Assembly: GCA_039111635.1 (NCBI GenBank)
Contig: JBCAQO010000145.1
Span: 1-21,215 of the forward strand
DNA: 21,215 nt
Reading direction: 5' to 3'
From: Heterobasidion occidentale
Taxonomy: Eukaryota > Basidiomycota > Agaricomycetes > Russulales > Bondarzewiaceae
A model generated the notes under the pieces. That model saw nothing but the letters and a program-made list of their open reading frames with translations. It had not been told where the DNA came from and searched no databases. Below, piece by piece: positions 9,414 to 19,408 of this stretch (positions are counted from its first letter, which is position 1; every line of letters starts with the position of its first letter). Position numbers and translations under genes: made by a program.

Positions 9414-9485
9414 TACGCCGAAGGGGAGTCGAACCCCTGCCGTCTGCTTGGAAGGCAGACATGATAACCGCTTCACCATCGGCGT
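9414..9485 (-). tRNA. tRNA-Gly (anticodon UCC)
   Basis: A complete 72-nt cloverleaf can be folded by eye. The acceptor stem ACGCCGA pairs with TCGGCGT, followed by discriminator A. The D-stem is GTGA/TCAT. The anticodon stem TCTGC/GCAGA encloses loop CTTCCAA, so the anticodon is TCC, which reads GGA as glycine. The T-arm AGGGG/CCCCT has loop TTCGACT. There is no intron. The internal A box (TGGTGAAGCGG) and B box (GGTTCGACTCC) match Pol III promoter consensus. The CCA end is not encoded, as in eukaryotes. It lies 128 bp before the epsin start and is transcribed in the opposite direction. Confidence 0.95.
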
Positions 9486-9613
9486 TATGATGACCGGGAC
9501 ACTAGATGTGCTATAATCTTTTGGAAGCCCGCGCAGTCCTACTACGGCCGCGAGCCGTGCCGCTGCTCTCCCCATTAATACACTCCTCTCCTCTCCGTAG
9601 CCCCTTCAACGCC

Positions 9614-11795
9614 ATGTCCATACAACATTTCGGCAAGGGGGCCCTCCGCGTTGCCAAAAACTACACGAAAGGCTACTCAGATGTTCAAGCCAAGGTCCGC
9701 GAGGCCACTTCCAACGATCCTTGGGGACCGTCGGGCACGCAGATGAACGAGATCGCTCAAATGTCCTACAATCAGTGCGTAACAGTGCACCGTCGTCGGG
9801 CAGGAGGTTTGATTGCTGACTTCTGATATCCCTCTATTGTACGCTATCTCCACATTCAGAAATGACTTCGTTGAGATCATGGAGATGCTGGACAAGCGGC
9901 TCAATGACAAGGGCAAGAACTGGCGCCACGTCTTCAAGGTCACACATCGTCTTTCCATCCCTGTTTGCGCTCATATTCAACTTTCCTATAGTCTTTGACT
10001 GTCCTGGACTACCTGCTTCACGCGGGTTCCGAGAACGCCGTCATCTATTTCCGCGACAATATATATATCATCAAGACGCTCAAGGAGTTCCAGTTCGTCG
10101 ACGAGTACGGCAAGGATCAGGGCGCGAACGTCCGGCAAAAGGCAAAGGACATCACAAATCTGCTCACGGACGAGGCTCGTCTGCGGCAGGAGCGCCGCTC
10201 GCGCGCAAGCATGCGCGATCGCATGTTGAGCACGCCGGGCGGAGCCGATGGGGATAGCGAAGAGTTCCCGGGCGAGAACGAGAATGCCACACGGAGGACC
10301 TTGAAGCAGGGCCCGAAGGACGAGGATGAGTTGAAGCGTGCGATCGAAGAGAGCAAGAAAACGTTGGCGGAGGAGCAAGCGCGTGCAGGTGAGGATAGGG
10401 ATTTGGCGCAGGCCATCAGGCTGAGCAAGGAGGAAGAGGAGAAGAGGAACCGGGCGGTGGTGGATTCGAACGGGGCGTCGCTCTTCGACGATCACAGCAA
10501 TCTGTGAGTGCTTTCTTGCTATCGCTCGCGCAGAGTGTCATCTGGATCTGACTATGTTGGACCTTCGTGCCTTGGGCTCCCAGAAATCCCAATAACAATC
10601 TCCTTGGCGACCCATCTCAATTCAATACTGGCCTCCAGGCGCAGTACACATCTCTTCAACCCCAGTTTACGTCCTTCAATCCATACCAACAGCAGGCGCA
10701 ACAGGAAGCTATGCAGGTGAGTATTGTCTATGACATCACTCATCTGTCGCGGGAAGATGTCTATTCCATCGCACCCACTTGCTATTGTGGCATGCACGTT
10801 CTTAACTGCCCAATGACAAGCGGGCATGGCTGCAGTTACGTTTATAAGTGCTCTGCATACTTATGGAACATCGATCTCTAGGCCGAGTATCTGCGACAGC
10901 AGCAGGAATGGATGCGCCAGCAGCAAGAACTGCAGGCTGCGCAGGCCCAAGCGCAGATGCAGCAAGCCCAGCAGGAAGAATGGATGCGCCAACAGCAGCT
11001 CCTCCAGATGCAACAGCAGCAACAACAGCAGCAGCAGTACCTCGCCGCACAGCAGCAGCTCGTTCCACAGCAGACTTCGTTCGGCTCGAACAATCCCTTT
11101 GCGTCCTTCTCTAACACACCACCACTCCCGAGCCAGCCCTCGCCCGCGCCGCCTGCGTCGTCGCTATCGAATTTCTCCCTCCCGTCGACGTATGAGACGC
11201 ACTCGCCCCACACGAATCTGTCATCGTCGCTATCGCCTGCACCGATTTCATCCGCGTCGTCTTCGCCCGGCCCAAGTCGGCCGACGCGGGCGGATCAGGA
11301 GCATGCGCACCTGGCGAACTTGTTCGCAGGGCCAAGAGACGACGGGCTGGACACGTTCGGGAACATCGGCCAACTTCGGTGCGTTGTCCATTCGTGCTTT
11401 GTTGGCTTTTTTGGATGTTATCGTGGCGGAGGTTTTTGGTGCCTTTCGATGGCTACTATCCCAGTCACACGAGGCACGAGGCTTTCCTTCGATCGCCTCC
11501 GGCATAGTCCCGCACCTACTTCGTGTTCTCACCAGTATGGCCCGAGACTAAGTTTCTCAAGGGCCCGAATCCTGTTCGGCCCGATGCAATTTTGTTTCAT
11601 GCCGACTTTCCGCACGTTTGCTTGGAATCCGTTACTGACCCTCGTTCTTTCTCTAGTTATGGGCACACAGACGCTGGGCGACTGGCAGTCCAGAAGACGG
11701 GGGCGCCCAACAACGGCTACAATCCCTTTGCGCAGCAGCAGCAGCAACAGCAACAGCAACATCAGAACAGCGATCAGCCATTCTTCTCCGTTTAA
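9614..11795 (+). CDS. Epsin (ENTH domain, clathrin adaptor), Ent1/Ent2-like
   Basis: Endocytic adaptor that binds PtdIns(4,5)P2 at the plasma membrane, ubiquitinated cargo, clathrin and EH-domain partners. Exons: 9614-9774, 9860-9938, 9992-10503, 10584-10716, 10882-11378, 11657-11795, summing to 1521 nt (506 residues). The ENTH domain is residues about 15-145 (ALRVAKNYTKGYSDVQAKVR, DPWGPSGTQMNEIA, SLTVLDYLLHAGSE). Two ubiquitin-interacting motifs follow, around 191-207 (DEDELKRAIEESKKTL) and 215-230 (DRDLAQAIRLSKEEE). A long Gln-rich region holds NPF at 366-368 and again at 483-485 (YNPFAQ). The second intron uses donor GTCACA, weak but required to join HVFK to SLTVLDY. The last intron is unusually long (278 nt); its removal joins GNIGQLR to YGHTDAGRLAVQKTG, a normal epsin ending. 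The start is the first ATG and matches the family N-terminus, where residues after MSIQHFGKGALR normally form the membrane-inserting helix 0. Confidence 0.95.
11011..11037 (+). repeat. Polyglutamine tract 1 in epsin
   Basis: Nine consecutive Gln codons, mixed CAG and CAA, within a larger Gln-rich stretch that also repeats the unit EWMRQQQ twice. Mixed codons suggest some resistance to slippage. Confidence 0.9.
11733..11759 (+). repeat. Polyglutamine tract 2 in epsin
   Basis: Nine consecutive Gln codons, CAG with interspersed CAA, directly after the C-terminal NPF motif and close to the stop codon. Confidence 0.9.
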
Positions 11796-12446
11796 CAACA
11801 CCACCCAGCAGTACAATACGGCGTCTGTTTCTGCCCTCCATAATATCTGTCTCAGGTCTCCAATAATTGGCGCACAAAGCACGTTCATTCTTTTTTCTTC
11901 TGCCCTTCTCCTCGTCCTTTTCCGCCTCCACATCCTAGCCTACACCCTCGCTTATACCCCCTCGCTCGTTTATCAACCGAACTTATTGTGTCCATCCCTC
12001 TCGAACAGGTTCTATCTCCCGATTTTCTTCTGTCTTCTTTTTCTCCTCTTTCGTGTGTGCGCTGTTTCTGCTTCATTCTTGTTTATGACGCGGCTTGTAC
12101 AAGTCTGTGTAAATTCACGACAAAGATCAGTTTCTACCGTATACCGTCCAGTGTGATGGCTGGCAGGACCGGGACGGCCTGAGATTTGAGGTGGTATGGC
12201 TTGTTTAAACTAAGTGCCCTCTTTGTCCGCTGTTTTGTTGTTCATGGGTCAGCTATAGGATGGATCGGTGCGCAGCAATTCTCCTTCAGGGTCTAGCGGC
12301 TGAGTTTGCAGGTTGAAAATAACATGTTACAGGTGGAACCGTTTTTGCGCCCTAGTAGATCGAAGCGCCATGGGCGTACGCACCTAGGCAAACTTCTATA
12401 TCACAGCGGATGCTGTTGACTGGAGACCGAAGCGACGCGAGCTCTA
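11796..12446. other. Epsin 3' flank, no further gene
   Basis: Strongly pyrimidine-rich DNA to about 12060, likely the 3' untranslated region, followed by unremarkable spacer. The long plus-strand frame that runs from epsin exon 5 to 12156 is open mainly because this sequence is poor in stop codons. Confidence 0.55.
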
Positions 12447-12629
12447 GTGTTGATCCTACGTCCGCTCGAAGTATGCTCTGCACCCGCCGAAAAGCCTATA
12501 CTATCTTTCCCATGCGCTTCGGAGTCAACAACTATAGCAGCCGAACGGGATGGAGGGTATGTCCCCGCTGGATCCCTTCTTTTCGTGCCGCTTATCACAG
12601 CCCACAAAACCTCGGACGAGCTTGTTTGA
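12447..12629 (+). pseudogene. Possible cytochrome P450 fragment (relic)
   Basis: One frame contains PILSFPCASESTTI, then DGGYVPAGSLLFVPLITAHK and TSDEL before a stop. That order (a P-x-P/R segment, an acidic-Gly turn, VPAGSLLFVP, then a residue cluster where P450s have NRxxxxWG) recalls the stretch after the ExxR helix of basidiomycete P450s. No I-helix, ExxR or heme-Cys motif could be found on either side, and the frame is interrupted. It is not a copy of the corresponding part of the P450 at 17223. The match could be chance. Confidence 0.25.
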
Positions 12630-12955
12630 TCGGTCTATCGATTCTTCGGATGCGTACTGATGGCGCCCTCGATTGGGATTGAGAGGGGAAATGAGCCTTC
12701 TAGGTATGGGATACTCTCTCAACAGCAGCGACCCATTCACGCTTCTGCCCGAGGATCTCCCAGTCCTAATGCATATGACACGCGCCCATATCATCTACTC
12801 TGTCCGCACTACAGTAGCAGGGAATCGACGAGACAGATGACCTTCGTTTGCGCGGCATTTTGTCGGCTCTCGCAGCGAAGTAAAGGAGCATGGGCTTCGC
12901 GATGAGTATAAGTATCGAATTCACGGGTGCTGGAAAAGCCTTCTCCGCCCCGCTC
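12630..12955. other. Upstream region of the sugar porter gene
   Basis: Spacer before the transporter ATG at 12956. An in-frame ATG at 12890 would add 22 residues (MGFAMSISIEF...); it cannot be excluded. No clear TATA element is seen. Confidence 0.4.
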
Positions 12956-15900
12956 ATGGCTTCAGTGATCTCGCAAGTTGACCGCGATGAGAAGAGGTCC
13001 ATTGACAAGGACAACGACGTCGTGCTCGTAGAGAGCCCCCTGCGCGAAGTCCCGGAAGTTTTGAATGACAAGGCGAAGATCAAGAAGGCCGGTGATGGTG
13101 CGGTGTTTTCGATCTTCGCTCGTCCTACTCAGCTGCTTGCCATCTACTGACTTCACGGACATAGCGGATTATGCCGCGGCTTTAGAGAAGGGACGCATTG
13201 ACCCGTTGACGCGGTCTGCGTTCGTGTTATACGCTTGTCAGTTGATTTGTTCGCAACCGAGCCTGGTGAGACTTGACTGAGCTCTGGACAGGCGCTGCGG
13301 CGGCCTTCTTGTGCTCGTGTGGAAATGGGTGAGAGGCTGCTCAGAGCCGTGTTTGCTATGCAACTGACGCGTGATACATGTTAGGTACGACGGGTCGTTG
13401 ATGACTGGCATCAACGGGATGCCCTAGTGAGTTAGGTCGTGTTGCGTTGATTTGTGCTCACAGATTTTCCAGCTACCAGAATAAATTCAACCAAGGTGGG
13501 AGACCAACGATTCACATATCCACTATATTCGCATTCAACATTTGACATAGGCTCCCTTGATGTCTCCACTGGTCTCATCTTCTCCATCTACACCGTGTGT
13601 CTTGTCCATGAATCTACTCTTTCAATCTGACTCATACGCATGGTGCCTGTAACAAGGTTGGGCAAATGGCCGGATCGCTGTTTGCAGGACATATATGTGA
13701 CCGGTATGCGACTTCTCTTTACGAGTGGGTGAAGCGGATGTTGAACTTTCTGGTACTCAGTTGGGGACGTCGTGCGGGTATGTTTACTGGTGAGTTACAT
13801 TTTCATATATTGTGGATCCTCGTGTGTATAATTATACGACTCTCTTCACAGGATGCGCGATCATCATGATCGGGTCTGCCATTATCGCTTCATCCGAGGT
13901 CAAACGCCAGGTGATACCCAATCCTTCATGGTCTTTCGGTACCAGTGCCGTACTCACGTCGTGCCAACCCAGTTCGTCGCGGGCAGGTTCGTGCTCGGCT
14001 TCGGGATCGCGATTGCAACAATCGGTGCACCGACGTACACAGTCGAAGTCGCGCCCCCTCAATGGCGGTCCGCATCCAGCTTTGAATTTCTGACCTACGC
14101 TCATTCAAATGATCCACCGTTTTCATATCATGCAGAGGCCGTTTGACATCCCTTTACAACACTGGGTGGAATGGAGGCGCCATTCCTGCCGCGGCGATCA
14201 CGTTGGGGACGTCTCGGATGCTGTCGGATTGGAGTTGGCGGATCCCACTGATCATTCAAGTGAGTGAGGCGGTCTGTCCACCGCACACCAAATGCGCGTA
14301 AATTGACGTTTGTGTGCTGCAGGCCTTCCCTGCAATGTTAGTTGTGCTCACCGTCTGGTTTTTGGTGGGTTTCCCTTGAATTCGAGGGTTGCCCTTCCAT
14401 TCAATTGCCTCCATGACATCTGGATAGCCTGAGAGTCCTAGGTGGGCATTCTGTGAGACTCATTTCTGGCGGCGTCATTCATCTGTCTCGCAGATGGCTC
14501 ATGGCGCACGGGCGCACGGAAGAAGCTTTCGACTTTCTGATCAAATATCACGGCGAGCATTTTCCTGCATATGCTGGATTGTTCACTGACCTTCTAAGTC
14601 TTTGGAAAATGGACGACTGTAGGCAACGGCGATCGAGAGCATCCCATCGTCCAACTCCAGATGCGGGAGTTCGCGGAGGGCATCCGCACGGACGGGTCTG
14701 ATAAGCGCTGGTGGGATTTCAAGTACGTCACGTTGTATTCCTACAACATACGTATTCGCGTGCTAAGCACTGGCGGTTTTTTAGAGCCTTGTTTGGTATG
14801 TTTTGCTTAGCCTTGGGCAGGATGCAGGCCAGCATTGACTTTGAGTAAAGCGACTAGCAACGCGCGGTGGAGAATTCTGGTAATGCCAGGGCATCTGCGT
14901 TTTGAACGCATCGTATCTGACGCGGTGTCGGTTTCAGATGGTCTTCCTCATGGGCTTCTTCGGTGCGTGGGTCGTGGCTGCCCATACATCGAAGCCTTAG
15001 TACCTGCTTTCAGGACAAATGAGCGGGAACGGTCTAGGTGAGCCGTCTGCTATCAAAGGCGACGAACGCACGCCCTCTGAAGGCTCTTATTCGTAGGATA
15101 CTTCAACGTGAGTGTAGTCAGGATGTGCCAGCGGGAGGTCGACTGAACCTACTTTGCACGCCTGATTCTAGCTGTCGATATACGAGGTCAGTCGCATAGC
15201 GCTATTGTGAGACCGGCGCTGACCTCGTTGATTCGGATAGAGTCTGGGGTTCGGCAGTAAGTGATTCTCTCGTGGGGAGGCGGCAAGGGTTGATCACGAC
15301 GTGCAGAACAAATGCAGTTCAACATGAATCTCATCTGTGCGTGCTCTCGCGCTTGTTCCTCTCCTACAGGCTCTCACCGCGCACACGCACGCAGCGACGT
15401 GCGCCAACGCGCTCGTCGCCTGGATTGCCGTCTCGCTCGAGGGTACGTCCCCTCTGCGCCTCGTCCGGACGCGTGCATGACCGGCACCGATCCTCGTCTC
15501 CATCCAGATCGGATGCCGCGGCGCAAGGTGCTCGTGGCGGGAACGTTCGCGTGCGCCGTGATGCTGGCGCTCAACGCCGCGTTCAGCGCCAGATGGGCAA
15601 CGTACGCGGCGGGGGAGCATAATCTGGTGCGTAATCTGTCCTATCGTCGTGCTGTGCTGAGTATGGCGGCGTGTGCGGATGCGGACGCAGGCGGTCGGCG
15701 ACGCAGGGATCGCGTTCTACTTTTTGTTCGGGGTCGTGTACGCGTTCACCTACACCCCGCTTCGTGAGTCCCTTCGAGCCCCGACGCCGTGGACGCGGGT
15801 GACTGATCGCGACGTGCCGGTCGGTGGTTTGGCAGAGTCGCTGTACCCCGCCGAATGCCTGGAGACGACGACGCGCGCGAAGGGCGTGTCTTTCAAGATC

Positions 15901-16574
15901 TTCGTGCGCCTTTCCGTCCACGCGATCCTCCCGCAAGGATGTGCTGACGATCTGCCCGCAAACCTCGCCAGATCATCGGCTGCACGTCGTTCATCAACCT
16001 GTTCTGCACGCCGTGAGTCGCCCCAGTCCGCGGGTGAGGGGTCGTCCGTTGTGCTGATGCTCCTCTTTGGTCTGGCAGCATCGCGTACGGCCGCATCGGG
16101 GCAAGTTATTTCTGCCACAGCGTCGTACAGGGGACCGCGCTGACGTACGGCTTCTTCCTGCAGTGGAGATACATGCTGGTGTTCGTCGGCTGGGATACCT
16201 TTGTGCGTACCCCGACCACAGCCAAGTGTCCCATGATGCTGATGGTGGGGACTGCAGGAAACCGCGGTGTGGTACTTCTTCTGCGTGGAGACGCAGGTAC
16301 GTGTGCCGTCGTGCCTGCCCGCGCAATGCAGCCTGCTGACGCCGATGTCTGATTCGCCCGTCGCCGGCAGGGACGCACGCTGGAGGTACGCTGTCCGCTC
16401 GACGCTCGCACGCGCGAGGAAGAGGCTCACCGATGTTACTTTTGCTTTTGATATGGCGGCGTGCAGGAGCTGGACGCGATCTTCTCCGCGCCGGACCCGG
16501 TCGGCGCGTCGAAGCGGAAGCGCAGGGCGAGTACCCACGCGCGTCTGCACTATGCACGAGTATATGTTTTCTGA
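12956..16574 (+). CDS. MFS sugar transporter (sugar porter family), about 33 exons
   Basis: Twelve-helix proton-coupled or facilitative sugar permease of the plasma membrane. Sugar-porter hallmarks appear in order: GNGYDGSLMTGINGMPYYQNKF near TM1, motif A as DRWGRRAGM, GRFVLGFGIA, the PESPRWL signature with LMAHGR, central loop, GFFGQMSGNGLGYFN, second motif A as DRMPRRKVL, LYPAECLETTTRAKG, and VETQGRTLEELDAIFSAPDP. The model starts at ATG 12956 and ends at TGA 16572-16574. Thirty-three exons joined through introns of 46-81 nt give 1656 nt, 551 residues, in frame with no correction, a normal length for the family. Several exons are tiny: 14428-14441 (14 nt), 14785-14795 and 15097-15107 (11 nt each), 15172-15186, 15241-15256, 16371-16385. 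Two introns are GC-AG: 14553-14622 and 16101-16163. The last exon end is uncertain: further splicing could extend the frame to TAG at 16641. The substrate is unknown; lactose permease/hexose-transporter-like is an inference. Confidence 0.9.
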
Positions 16575-17222
16575 CGACGTTGTTTCTCGCGCTCAGGTGG
16601 CAGTCGCGGACACGGGCGCCGACGCCGACGGCGGCGCGTAGAGGCTGCATCGGAGGGAGGACTGGGCGGCCGCGGCTGGCTGTGGCAGAAGCGTATGTAC
16701 TCGTGTAGCCTTACGTACCTCCGTACCTCCACTCTCGAAATAAGTTGGTCGTGCGTGGCTACAATTGCGCGTCCCGCGGTCTCGGTGGCAAGGGCGAGGC
16801 ATACACGCACACACGGCGCTCCGCGTGGGGAAGGTCCCCGCGCCGCCGTCGAGTGCAGCTGGGTGACCGTCTTTGCCCACTCCAAAGAAGGGCACTCGAG
16901 GGAAGAGGAACAGCCCGGCCAACTGCGTGCCTTCGACACGGGCTGCTCTGCTCCTGCTCTGCTCGACGGCTTCTGGCTTCTGGCTCGCGCGCTATTTACG
17001 AGCGGCCTTCGCGGTGCGCGGCGCGCGTCGGCCGATGACGCGATGACGTCCGGTGGGACGCTAAGCATGCGCCCGCCCATCCTCGGACGCGCGCTCCCAT
17101 GCGCCGCGGTGCAGTCCCGCGCAGGACCGGAGAATCCCCTCCCGCAAAACTACAAGTACCCCCCCTCCCCTCCCCTGCGCTCCCCAACCTCGCAGGGGTT
17201 TTTTTCAACTTGTGCAAGCAGG
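16575..17222. other. Spacer between the sugar porter and the P450
   Basis: GC-rich spacer. It contains the likely P450 promoter, with a weak TA-rich element (GCTATTTACG) near 16990-17000 and a T7 run at about 17200-17206. The open frames extending 5' of the P450 ATG reflect lack of stops in GC-rich DNA. Confidence 0.45.
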
Positions 17223-19408
17223 ATGATCGCGAACAGCGCCCTCGAGTCCGGCCTGACCCTCGCCGCGCTCCTCCTCGCCCTCCTCGGGCTCCTCGCGCGC
17301 ACCCGCAAACCGCCCCTCCCGCCCGGACCCGCGTCCCCCTGGCTCGGCCTCGGGCGCCCCGCCATCTCGCGCGCGGCGCCGTGGCGCACGTACACCGCGT
17401 GGCGACAGGTCTACGGTGCGCTCCCCCCCCCCTCAGAGAGCGGTGGTACACAGAGTGCACGGCGGGGATGCGCTGACGCGCCGGACGCAGGCGACCTGGT
17501 GTTCTACCGCGCGTACCGCGACCCCGTGCTCGTCGTCAACTCGGCACAGGCGGCCGACGCGCTCCTCGAGAAGCGCGGCGCGGTGTACTCGTCGCGCCCG
17601 CGCCGCACGATGACGCGCGAGCTGTGAGCATCGCGCGCGCACTCCCCTCCGCTGCTGCTGCCGCTGACGACTGGCGACTGACCGTGTGCGTGCGCGCGCG
17701 CGCGCGCGGCAGGATGGGCTGGGCCTGGTCCTTCTCGCGCATGCCCTACGGCGACGCGTGGCGCCGCCACCGCGGGCTCTTCCAGAAGCACTTCCACGCG
17801 CGCGTCGTGCCGTCCTACGCCCCGCTCGCCGCGCTCAACGCGCACACCCTCCTGCGCGGCCTCCTGCGCGCCGCGCCGACCACCCCCGCTGCGGCGGGGC
17901 AGGCGGAGGCGGGCGCGCACGAGAGGCATCTGAGGCGGAACGCGGCGGCGCTGGTGTTGAAGATCGCGTATGGGCACGAGGTCGCGGGGGAGGGCGAGGG
18001 CGACGCGCTGGTAAGGCTCGCGGCGCGCGCGACGGCGGCGCTTGCGCACGCGGATATTTATGGGACGTATTTGGTGGACTACGTGCCTCTCTGTGCGTGC
18101 GCCCGCGCCTCTGTGTGTGTGTGTGTGCGCTGACGGTGGGTGCAGTGAAATACGTGCCGGCGTGGGTCCCCGGGGCGGGGTTCAAGCGCAAGGCGCGCGA
18201 GTGGCGCGCGCTGTCGCTTGCGATGCTCGAGCGGCCGTTCGAGATGGTCCGACGCAATATGGTGCGTGTGCGCACACGCGCGCTTTATGAAGGCGGCGCT
18301 GACGCTGTGGCGGGGGGCACAGGAGGCGGGGACGGCGGCGCCGTGCGTGGCGGCGGCGGAGCTGGAGCGGGCGGCGCGCGAGGGGCGGGAGGCGGACGTG
18401 CGGATGATCCAGGGCATCGCTGCGATCTCGTACTCCGGTGCGTGTGTCGTCGTTCCCCGATCGACTGACTGACCGCCCGCGCGCATGCTCGCTCGCTCGC
18501 TCGCCCGCTCGCAGCGGGCGCGGACACGGTGAGCGCCCGACAGCCGCTCTCTCTTGCGTCGCTGACTTGAATGATCGCGGGTGTGCGCAGACGGTGGCGG
18601 CCGCGCTGACGTTCCTGCTCGCGATGCTGCTCCACCCGGACGCGCGGCGCGCGGTGCAGGCGGAGCTGGACGGCGTGCTGGGCGCGGGGCCGGGGCGACT
18701 GCCGGCGCTGGAGGACCGGCGGGCGCTGCCGCTGGTGACGAGCGCGGTGTGGGAGGCGCAGCGGTGGAACCCGGTTGCGCCGCTCGCGTCGCCGCACGCG
18801 ACGGTGCGGGAGGACGTGTATGGGGGGTGGAGGATCCCGAGGGGGACGACGGTGCTGCCGAATGTTTGGTGAGTGCGCGCGTGGGTGGGGTAATGCGGTA
18901 AGGAGGGTGACGCGGTGGTTGTGCAGGGGGATGTGCCACGACGAGGGGATGTACCCGGACGCGTTCCGGTTCGTGGCGGATAGGTTCGTGGACGCGGAGG
19001 GGAACAAGGCGCGCGGGGTGAACGCGGTCCCGCTCATGGCGTTTGGCTTCGGACGGCGGTGCGTGGCGTCTGCGTCCGCGTGGTGGTGGGCGACTGGTAG
19101 CTGACGCGGTTGGCCGCAGGGTGTGTCCCGGGCGGTGGCTGGCGCTGGACAACATCTGGCTGACGGTGGCGAGCATCCTGGCGGTGTACGACGTCGTGCC
19201 GGCCAAGGACGCGGACGGGCGCGAGGTGCTGCCGGAGGAGGCGTTCACGACCGAGTCCGTCAGGTGCGTCGCGCGCTGGCGCCGGCGAGTGCGGGTGCTG
19301 ACGGCGGAGACGGACGGCAGTCGGCCGAGGCCGTTCAAGTGCGCGTTCGTGCCGCGCTCCGAGGCGGCGTTGGCGCTGATTCGGCACGACGAGGACGGCG
19401 CAGAGTGA
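17223..19408 (+). CDS. Cytochrome P450 monooxygenase
   Basis: Membrane-anchored class II heme monooxygenase of the ER; substrate unknown. Exons: 17223-17415, 17491-17623, 17713-18092, 18146-18261, 18323-18437, 18515-18528 (14 nt), 18591-18868, 18927-19058, 19120-19263, 19321-19408, totalling 1593 nt (530 residues) in frame. Features in order: hydrophobic N-terminal anchor (LTLAALLLALLGLL), the PPLPPGP hinge, a WAWSFSRMPYGDAWRRHR C-helix with the WxxxR pattern, I-helix AGADTT around 313-318, ExxR as EAQR around 372-375, PNVWGMCHDEGMYPDAFRF, and heme-binding FGFGRRVCPGRW with the ligand Cys near 456. It resembles the CYP2-like fungal clan of basidiomycetes; I cannot assign a CYP family number. 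The intron at 19264-19320 is 57 nt and stop-free, so a model that retains it reads through with 19 extra residues; splicing gives TTESVSRPRPFKCAF, the expected ending. It lies co-oriented 0.65 kb after the sugar porter. Confidence 0.92.
17423..17432 (+). repeat. C10 homopolymer in P450 intron 1
   Basis: Ten consecutive C, located just after the 5' splice site of the first P450 intron. Confidence 0.9.
17692..17709 (+). repeat. (GC)9 tract in P450 intron 2
   Basis: Nine GC units occupy the position where a polypyrimidine tract would normally precede the AG at 17711-17712. Confidence 0.85.
18112..18127 (+). repeat. (TG)8 tract in P450 intron 3
   Basis: Eight TG units followed by a CTGAC branch-like site and the acceptor at 18144-18145. 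Confidence 0.85.
18487..18502 (+). repeat. (GCTC)4 tract in P450 intron 5
   Basis: Four perfect GCTC units, continuing imperfectly to the acceptor at 18513-18514. Confidence 0.85.

Noticed and set aside
11379..12156. Continuation of the epsin exon 5 frame to 12156 as the true C-terminus
   Set aside because: Splicing at 11378/11657 gives the expected epsin ending with a second NPF motif; the continuation is pyrimidine-rich with no similarity to epsins.
15750..16550. 266-codon minus-strand open frame
   Set aside because: Antisense to several verified sugar-porter exons and introns; no recognisable domain.
18079..19338. 419-codon minus-strand open frame
   Set aside because: Antisense shadow of the P450 in very GC-rich DNA where stop codons are rare; its Pro/Arg/Ala-rich translation is typical of such shadows, and the sense strand carries all P450 motifs.
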